IMG/VR virus record: IMGVR_UViG_3300041403_000140
Location: 1 to 25,462 of that record
Strand: one strand, 5' to 3'
DNA: 25,462 bases
Source: a virus
In this document: piece after piece, positions 21,016-25,462 of the stretch
How positions within the stretch are numbered: position 1 is the first letter of the stretch
Layout of the letters: every line of letters starts with the position of its first letter
Notes under the pieces: generated by a model
What the model saw: the letters and a program-made list of their open reading frames with translations, nothing else
Database searches by the model: none
Told to the model about the DNA's origin: nothing
Program-made: the position numbers and the translations under genes

Positions 21016-22053
21016 TTAGGATTTATTTTGCTTTTTAATGGCACTGAGGTATTTACCCATTACATCAGAAGCTTCAACCTCAAAGGTTTCGTCTTCCTCG
21101 GTAACGACTTCAGTTGTTGCCGGTTTGTTAAAGTAAGATTCTTTTACAGTAGCGACTTTCTTAGCAAAATCATCTGAGAAGTCGATATCTGCTACAAGAT
21201 TCTTAAGTTTTTCGATTTGAGTTTCAGCGAGATCTTTTGATGCTTCACGAATTACTTCGTTACGCTTAAAGGTCTCTAGTTCCTCGGTCATTTCGATGAT
21301 CTTGCCAGTTGATTCGTTAAGCTTGGTTTCAAGCTCATCAACTTCTTCAGCAAGTTCGTCAACTAGGTCGACTTTGGACTCTGGTACGTCGATGTAAGAT
21401 TCAACGAACAGATCTTTCAAGCTGTTCATGAACTTTTCGGCGATCTCGGTGCGAAGGCCAGCTTGTACAGCTACCTTGTTGTCTTCCATCCACTGTTCTA
21501 CAACATAGTTAAGATAGGAATCTACCTTTTCTACAAGATCAGCTTTGGTTGTTGAGATTTCTTCAGAAAGTTCTTCGTTGTACTTTTCTTCCAAACGATC
21601 GATTTCACTCGATAGCTTAGATTTAATAGCAGCTTCAAAGATTGTTTCTGCTTTTGCTTTGAATTCGTCGGAAAGAGTTGCTTCTTCTGCAACCAGAGCA
21701 TTTAGGTCTTCTTCGAAATTAGCTTCGTAAGTTACATCAGCTTTTGGAGCTTCAGAAATTACTTCACCTTCTTCGTCAACTTCAACACCTTCCATTTTGT
21801 ACATGGCTTGCAAAGATTTCTTATCCATCTTTTGCATCTTAGCCATCATACCTGCCATAAGAGCTGCTTTAGTCTTAGGCATTGGATCTTGTGCGGTGTT
21901 GTCACCTTTACGCTTTGGAGCTGAACCACTAGCATCACTAGCAGCATCTGCACTCTTTACCGAAGCTTCTTCGTCAGAACCGTTAGCTTCCATGATTTCA
22001 TTCTCGTCATCATGGAGTTCAACGTCATGATCGATGTTTTGATCTTCAGTCAT
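21016..22053 (-). CDS. 22: Prohead core scaffold protein, gp22-like
   Basis: This 345-residue, highly charged helical protein lies between the protease and major capsid genes, the T4 position of gp22. The N-terminal 120 residues are acidic and low-complexity, with a Lys/Met-rich stretch (MAGMMAKMQKMDKKSLQAMYKME). Residues 125-290 are predicted coiled coil, and the C-terminus ends MGKYLSAIKKQNKS, much like gp22 relatives that end in a YxxAI helix. It assembles the inner prohead core and is then degraded by gp21; several L/I-x-E sites are present. GGGAG lies about 7 nt before the ATG. It is longer than T4 gp22 (269) because of the acidic N-terminal part. Confidence 0.88.
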   Translation of the reverse strand: MTEDQNIDHDVELHDDENEIMEANGSDEEASVKSADAASDASGSAPKRKGDNTAQDPMPKTKAALMAGMMAKMQKMDKKSLQAMYKMEGVEVDEEGEVISEAPKADVTYEANFEEDLNALVAEEATLSDEFKAKAETIFEAAIKSKLSSEIDRLEEKYNEELSEEISTTKADLVEKVDSYLNYVVEQWMEDNKVAVQAGLRTEIAEKFMNSLKDLFVESYIDVPESKVDLVDELAEEVDELETKLNESTGKIIEMTEELETFKRNEVIREASKDLAETQIEKLKNLVADIDFSDDFAKKVATVKESYFNKPATTEVVTEEDETFEVEASDVMGKYLSAIKKQNKS

Positions 22054-22068
22054 AATTGACTCCCTTTT

Positions 22069-22722
22069 TTATCTAGTTTTGAGTAACGAGAGGAAATTTT
22101 TAAACTCACGGACCTGAGTCTCATAGAGATCAGCACGTGGAGCCTTCTTAATTTCAGTCTCCATTTTTTCAATTGTTTGTGCTTCAATAATGCCGTTATT
22201 CCAAACCCATTCTACGCCTTCCATGATTCCATTAACAAAGGCAGACGGTGCAGATGGATCTTGTACGATATCAATCGCATTTAGAAGAAAGTCGTTCTTA
22301 ACGACCATAGCGCCATTTTGTTGCATCAAACTTCCCATACCACGAGTCGAAACGCCCAGCTGAACACCACCTTCGAGTAGACCTTGTACAATCTGTCCCA
22401 TCGGAGTATCCAATACTGTGGCTTTGCCCATAACATCGTTTCCTTCAAATTGAAGTTTTTCGATCTTATGAGAAACTTTATCAAGATTAACGGTCGGTCC
22501 TTCAGGATGGTTTAATTCACCAACCGCACGTCCTTTTGAAACTTGCGTATCGTTATACTTACCGATAGCACTTTCCATGACTTCTATAGGATATACTCGA
22601 CCGTTTCTATTCTTTGCATTGGCCTGTGCAAAAACACCTTCAATAATATACTTTTTCTTACCGTCTTTTGCTTCGGTAATAACTTCAATATTTTGATCAG
22701 TAAATTCTGAAATGAGTTTCAT
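22069..22722 (-). CDS. 21: Prohead protease, gp21-like
   Basis: This 217-residue herpesvirus-like serine protease matures the prohead. The active-site histidine lies in GELNHPEG (H72) and the serine in GVSTRGMGS (S125), as in T4 gp21 (212 aa). N-terminal IIEGVFAQANAKNRNGRVYP is a conserved segment of the family. Likely substrates are gp22, gp23 and the gp67-like protein encoded next to it. The ribosome site (GGATG) is weak, but an exact late promoter lies 31 nt upstream and gives a 25-nt leader. Confidence 0.95.
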   Translation of the reverse strand: MKLISEFTDQNIEVITEAKDGKKKYIIEGVFAQANAKNRNGRVYPIEVMESAIGKYNDTQVSKGRAVGELNHPEGPTVNLDKVSHKIEKLQFEGNDVMGKATVLDTPMGQIVQGLLEGGVQLGVSTRGMGSLMQQNGAMVVKNDFLLNAIDIVQDPSAPSAFVNGIMEGVEWVWNNGIIEAQTIEKMETEIKKAPRADLYETQVREFKNFLSLLKTR

Positions 22723-22752
22723 TTTTACACATCCATTTCTGTTATTCTTATA

Positions 22753-22760
22753 TATTTATA
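22753..22760 (-). promoter_or_regulatory. T4-type late promoter for gene 21
   Basis: An exact TATAAATA (22760-22753) lies on the minus strand in the gap between the gp67-like gene and gene 21, with predicted +1 near 22747. Confidence 0.75.
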
Positions 22761-22773
22761 ATATTATTACTTT

Positions 22774-23070
22774 CTACTCAGAAGAATTTTCTTCTTCCTC
22801 TTCGTCAGACCCATCCTCTTCCTCTTCATCATCGACGTCTGTTTCATCGTCAACTTCGGCCTCTTCAGGATCTTCATCTTCTGGATCTCCGTTAAACATT
22901 TGACCAGCAATTTTAACTCGTTCTTGATCCATAATATCATTCAATTTAACACTAATGGCATCACCAAAGATTTCATTAGCTTTATTATAATCTTTATCTA
23001 AAGCAGCTTGAACCAATCCAGCAAGAGGATTTTCTTCATTCTCTACTTCAGTATTTTCAACATCACTCAT
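22774..23070 (-). CDS. 67: Acidic prohead core protein, gp67-like
   Basis: This 98-residue protein has a helical N-terminal part (GLVQAALDKDYNKANEIFGDAI, then LNDIMDQERVKIAGQMF) and a C-terminal half almost entirely Asp and Glu. T4 gp67, an internal core protein of the prohead, has the same plan (short helical head, Glu-rich tail) and the same place between genes 20 and 21. The start at 23070 has AAGGAG 7 nt upstream and overlaps gene 20 by 8 nt; an upstream in-frame ATG lies inside gene 20. It should be cut by gp21 into internal peptides. Confidence 0.8.
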   Translation of the reverse strand: MSDVENTEVENEENPLAGLVQAALDKDYNKANEIFGDAISVKLNDIMDQERVKIAGQMFNGDPEDEDPEEAEVDDETDVDDEEEEDGSDEEEEENSSE

Positions 23071-24556
23071 TTTCATCTCCTTGAGGTTGTTCTTCTTCAC
23101 CGGCTTGTTTTGCCAGCTGTTCGATGTCATCATCAGAGAACATCAGCACGTTCTTCATTACCCATTCTTTAGAGAAGAATTCACCAATATAATTACTCAT
23201 TTGGTCAAGTGTTTGGATTCTTTCTCTAAGAAGCTCAGATTCTTTCAATTCGGCAAAGTGATTATCACGCATAAAGTCAATAAGAATATCTTCTTTCATA
23301 TCAACCCAGTCTTGATCTGTCACGATCCCTTTAAGTATTAGTTGTGTCTTAAGAATACTCATAAACAAATGAGCAAACCGAGCACGCAATCTGTCAATAA
23401 ACTTTTGAAATTTAAGTTCGTCTCGTGAAATTTCACTTGATCTACCAAGACTAAACTGTGCTTCTTGTTCCAAACGATTAATCGGAACATTTAGAGCACG
23501 ATATAGTTTCTTTTGAAAATATAAGATATCGTCAATTTGACCTAAATTATCACCACCTGGTAGTGTACTAATCTCAGTACCTTTACCACCTTCACGACGT
23601 GGAAGCCAGAAGTCTTCAAGTAATGACTGGTGTTTACGATCATCTTTAATTTCACCAGATGTCGCGTCATAGACAAGCTTATTACGATAGCGAGTCATAA
23701 TGTCTTTCATATATTGTTCAGCTTTACCGCGTGGTAAGTTACCAACATCAATATAGAAAATACGGCGTTCTGGAGCACGTGCCAGACGATAGATGACTAG
23801 AGAGTCTTCCATCATTCTTAACTGGTTAATTGGCTTTAGTGCTTTATGAAGGTACGATAATACTTTCTTTCTTGTCTCATCTAAAAGACCAGATGTTATA
23901 TATGAAACTGAATCAAGCGAAAGCTTTACACCGGATGTTTGTGCTCCTGGTTTTTCTTGATAGATAAAGTATTCATCCACGTTTTCAATAAGATCTGCTC
24001 CAGTTGCTGGATCTTTTTTCTTCTTGACTTGTTTTACTTTACGAATACGAGCAGCGTCAATTGGACGAATATCTACAATGCCTGCTTTAAGATTTGACTC
24101 ATTCACTACGAGGTGATGATAGATTCTACCATCAACGTACCATCTTCTAAATATATCGTGACCAAGCTCATTAAAGTTGAGCATTGAACAAATACCATCA
24201 AATTCATCTTTAATTTGTTTCTTAATTGAATTAGATACGTCAAGATTATCCATATCAATTGTTACTGGATCTTCACCACCAACAATTGCTTCGTTGACAA
24301 TATCTTCAATTGCGGCATCCACTTCGGGATGCATTGCAACACCACGATACTTCATAATCAACTGATGATTATCTTTAGCATCGGTGCCGTCTAAGTTAAT
24401 ATATTGGCCGTAATGAGATCCTGAAGCAGTTACGTACCCCGCGCCGTCTTCGTCTCGCGCAGGTACAATAGAAGGAGCCTTCTTTGGATCTTCTTCAGGT
24501 CGACTTCTCTTTATCTCAAAACCAAATAATCTAAAACTGCGATCTGCTTCTGCCAT
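23063..24556 (-). CDS. 20: Portal vertex protein, gp20-like
   Basis: The 497-residue portal forms the 12-subunit ring at the DNA-entry vertex that nucleates head assembly and docks the terminase and the tail. Conserved stretches include RGVAMHPEVDAAIEDIVNEAIV (70-91), FRRWYVDGRIYHHLVV, LRMMEDSLVIYRLARAPERRIFYIDVGNLP (the most conserved gp20 segment) and NVPINRLEQEAQF. T4 gp20 is 524 residues, so the gene is complete. AAGGA lies 7 nt before the ATG, and the gene begins directly after a terminator hairpin that follows gp19. No TATAAATA lies between that hairpin and the start. Confidence 0.97.
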   Translation of the reverse strand: MAEADRSFRLFGFEIKRSRPEEDPKKAPSIVPARDEDGAGYVTASGSHYGQYINLDGTDAKDNHQLIMKYRGVAMHPEVDAAIEDIVNEAIVGGEDPVTIDMDNLDVSNSIKKQIKDEFDGICSMLNFNELGHDIFRRWYVDGRIYHHLVVNESNLKAGIVDIRPIDAARIRKVKQVKKKKDPATGADLIENVDEYFIYQEKPGAQTSGVKLSLDSVSYITSGLLDETRKKVLSYLHKALKPINQLRMMEDSLVIYRLARAPERRIFYIDVGNLPRGKAEQYMKDIMTRYRNKLVYDATSGEIKDDRKHQSLLEDFWLPRREGGKGTEISTLPGGDNLGQIDDILYFQKKLYRALNVPINRLEQEAQFSLGRSSEISRDELKFQKFIDRLRARFAHLFMSILKTQLILKGIVTDQDWVDMKEDILIDFMRDNHFAELKESELLRERIQTLDQMSNYIGEFFSKEWVMKNVLMFSDDDIEQLAKQAGEEEQPQGDENE

Positions 24557-24573
24557 GTTAATTCCTTATAAAA

Positions 24574-24600
24574 GAAGGAGCGAGCTTTTCCCGCTCCTTC
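24574..24600 (-). terminator. Terminator between genes 19 and 20
   Basis: A 9-bp stem GAAGGAGCG/CGCTCCTTC (24574-24582 with 24592-24600) with a 9-nt loop is followed on the minus strand by TTTTATAAGG. It lies just after the gp19 stop. Confidence 0.8.
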
Positions 24601-24613
24601 TATATATTATTAA

Positions 24614-25150
24614 TTAATCAGTGGTGTCTGACGTCCAGTACTGATACTGCCAAGTGATTGAGAATCTTTCGATGGTGTCGTTATCACCATAGCTCAATTC
24701 AATTGGAGCAACTTCTGAAGGCCAAGCATCTCTGAAACGATATGTCTTAATGACATTCTCGTCGCGATCAAACTGTTCAACCTTTAGATCTGCAAAGTAT
24801 AGATCAGGAGCCTGTGTACCACCGGCATCCGCATGGTTTGCAATGGCATTCATCCAACGCTCCATTGCGTTCCTAATCTTAAACTCTGTATCGTTGATTA
24901 CTGTTACTGTCCAAGCATCGAATGTACGATCACCAGCAACTTTTAACTGACGTCCACGGAAAGGAATTACAATTGTTCCTACCGTTGAGCCAGGAAGCTG
25001 TGCTGTTTCACACATAAACGATGCAAAGTCAACATCCAGACCAACACCGAGACCACCCCGTGGGTTAGCCAACGTCACCTGAAAGAGGTTACCGCGGGCA
25101 CCGCCACCGGTTAGTCGTGACTTAAATTCATCTACACTACCTAGTGCCAT
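24614..25150 (-). CDS. 19: Tail tube protein, gp19-like
   Basis: This 178-residue protein forms the inner tube of the contractile tail through which DNA passes. The core RQLKVAGDRTFDAWTVTVINDTEF matches T4 gp19 (RKINVAGDRTFDDWTVTVMNDE), and the C-terminal AWPSEVAPIELSYGDNDTIERFSITWQYQYW matches the T4 LWPTNVGELQLDWDSNNEI segment. Length equals the T4 form (163) plus a short loop. GGAGGG precedes the ATG, which lies 13 nt after the gp18 stop, so tube and sheath are made from one message. Confidence 0.96.
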   Translation of the reverse strand: MALGSVDEFKSRLTGGGARGNLFQVTLANPRGGLGVGLDVDFASFMCETAQLPGSTVGTIVIPFRGRQLKVAGDRTFDAWTVTVINDTEFKIRNAMERWMNAIANHADAGGTQAPDLYFADLKVEQFDRDENVIKTYRFRDAWPSEVAPIELSYGDNDTIERFSITWQYQYWTSDTTD

Positions 25151-25163
25151 TAGTTATCCCTCC

Positions 25164-25462
25164 TTAAAATGCCTGACCAGTTACTTCTTCGAAGCTAACG
25201 CCAGTTCTAACTGCTACAAAATTCAGAGTAATGTAGTTGATAGAACGAGCAGGCTTGATAAAGATATTAGCAATAAACTGATTGCTGTCTACAACAACTG
25301 GAGTGTTGACTGTTTCGTCAGCCACAATCCGGAAGTCTGTAATACCTCTACGACCTTTAACGTCTCTGAGTACTGGTTCAATAATGTTAACAAATTCTGC
25401 TCTCGTAAATTCATCGTTGAATTCAAAGAGTACATCTTTTGCAGCTCTCTCAATTGCTCTTT
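25164..25462 (-). CDS. 18: Tail sheath protein, gp18-like (C-terminal 99 residues; start lies outside the window)
   Basis: The open frame enters from the right edge and ends at TAA 25166-25164. It contains VLFEFNDEFTRAEFVNIIEPVL, then DVKGRRGITDFRIVADE and FIKPARSINYITLNFVAVRTG, ending in VTGQAF. This is the conserved C-terminal sheath domain that packs on neighbouring subunits and on the tube during contraction. It lies directly upstream of gp19, as in T4. No frame break is seen in the visible part. Confidence 0.93.
   Translation of the reverse strand, partial: RAIERAAKDVLFEFNDEFTRAEFVNIIEPVLRDVKGRRGITDFRIVADETVNTPVVVDSNQFIANIFIKPARSINYITLNFVAVRTGVSFEEVTGQAF

Noticed and set aside
22712-22903. 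Plus-strand open frame with a long serine run
   Set aside because: It is the complement of the Asp/Glu-rich tail of the gp67-like gene; no ribosome site or promoter supports it.
1-25462. CRISPR arrays, insertion sequences, introns or homing endonucleases
   Set aside because: No repeat-spacer pattern or transposase was seen, and no motif interruption in gp43, gp44, gp23 or other core genes.

Overview
The window is one contiguous piece of a T4-like myovirus genome (tailed phage, contractile tail). Essentially every gene lies on the minus strand, so transcription runs from high to low coordinates. Recognisable T4 core proteins are, in transcription order, gp18 (partial), gp19, gp20, gp67-like, gp21, gp22, gp23, UvsY, UvsW, gp55, gp47, gp46, gp45, gp44, gp62, RegA, gp43 and gp42 (partial). 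The order, the short gp62, the small heat shock protein near RegA and the AT-rich composition look most like marine T4-like phages of the cyanophage/pelagiphage kind; the host cannot be fixed from this window. A dCMP hydroxymethylase (gp42) at the left edge suggests DNA containing 5-hydroxymethylcytosine.

Layout from right to left. 25462-19091: virion morphogenesis block (sheath, tube, portal, prohead core, protease, scaffold, major capsid protein, one more tail-tube-like protein). 19064-14276: recombination and late transcription block (UvsY, UvsW, two conserved unknowns, late sigma gp55, gp47/gp46 nuclease). 12506-9581: replisome block (sliding clamp, clamp loader with a glutaredoxin gene inserted between its two subunits, RegA). 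9443-6658: accessory block of stress, lysis and metal/redox genes (Hsp20, small proteins, a 45-aa Cys-rich protein, GH108-type endolysin, a 2OG-Fe(II) oxygenase-like protein, an A-type Fe-S carrier). 6593-2749: DNA polymerase, a MazG-type pyrophosphohydrolase and a primase-like protein. 2677-1: small unknowns, a DUF1599-like protein, a cupin, a TagD-like nucleotidyltransferase and the start of gp42; this is nucleotide metabolism and possibly DNA modification.

Regulation can be partly read from sequence. Five promoters share a TTTACA/TGTACA -35 box, exactly 17 bp of spacer and TATAAT; they precede gp45, gp55, gp43, the MazG gene and a 60-aa gene. T4-type late promoters (TATAAATA) precede hsp20, gp21 and the gene after gp23, and a variant (AATAAATA) precedes the Cys-rich/lysozyme pair. 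Hairpin terminators follow gp19, gp23, the gene after gp45, and a 13-codon micro-ORF. Many neighbours overlap as TAATG or ATGA, which indicates translational coupling. The most interesting signal is the structured ~120-nt hsp20 leader. Its last hairpin pairs UUGCU with the AGGA of the Shine-Dalgarno sequence, leaving one bulged G, which is the hallmark of ROSE-type RNA thermometers.
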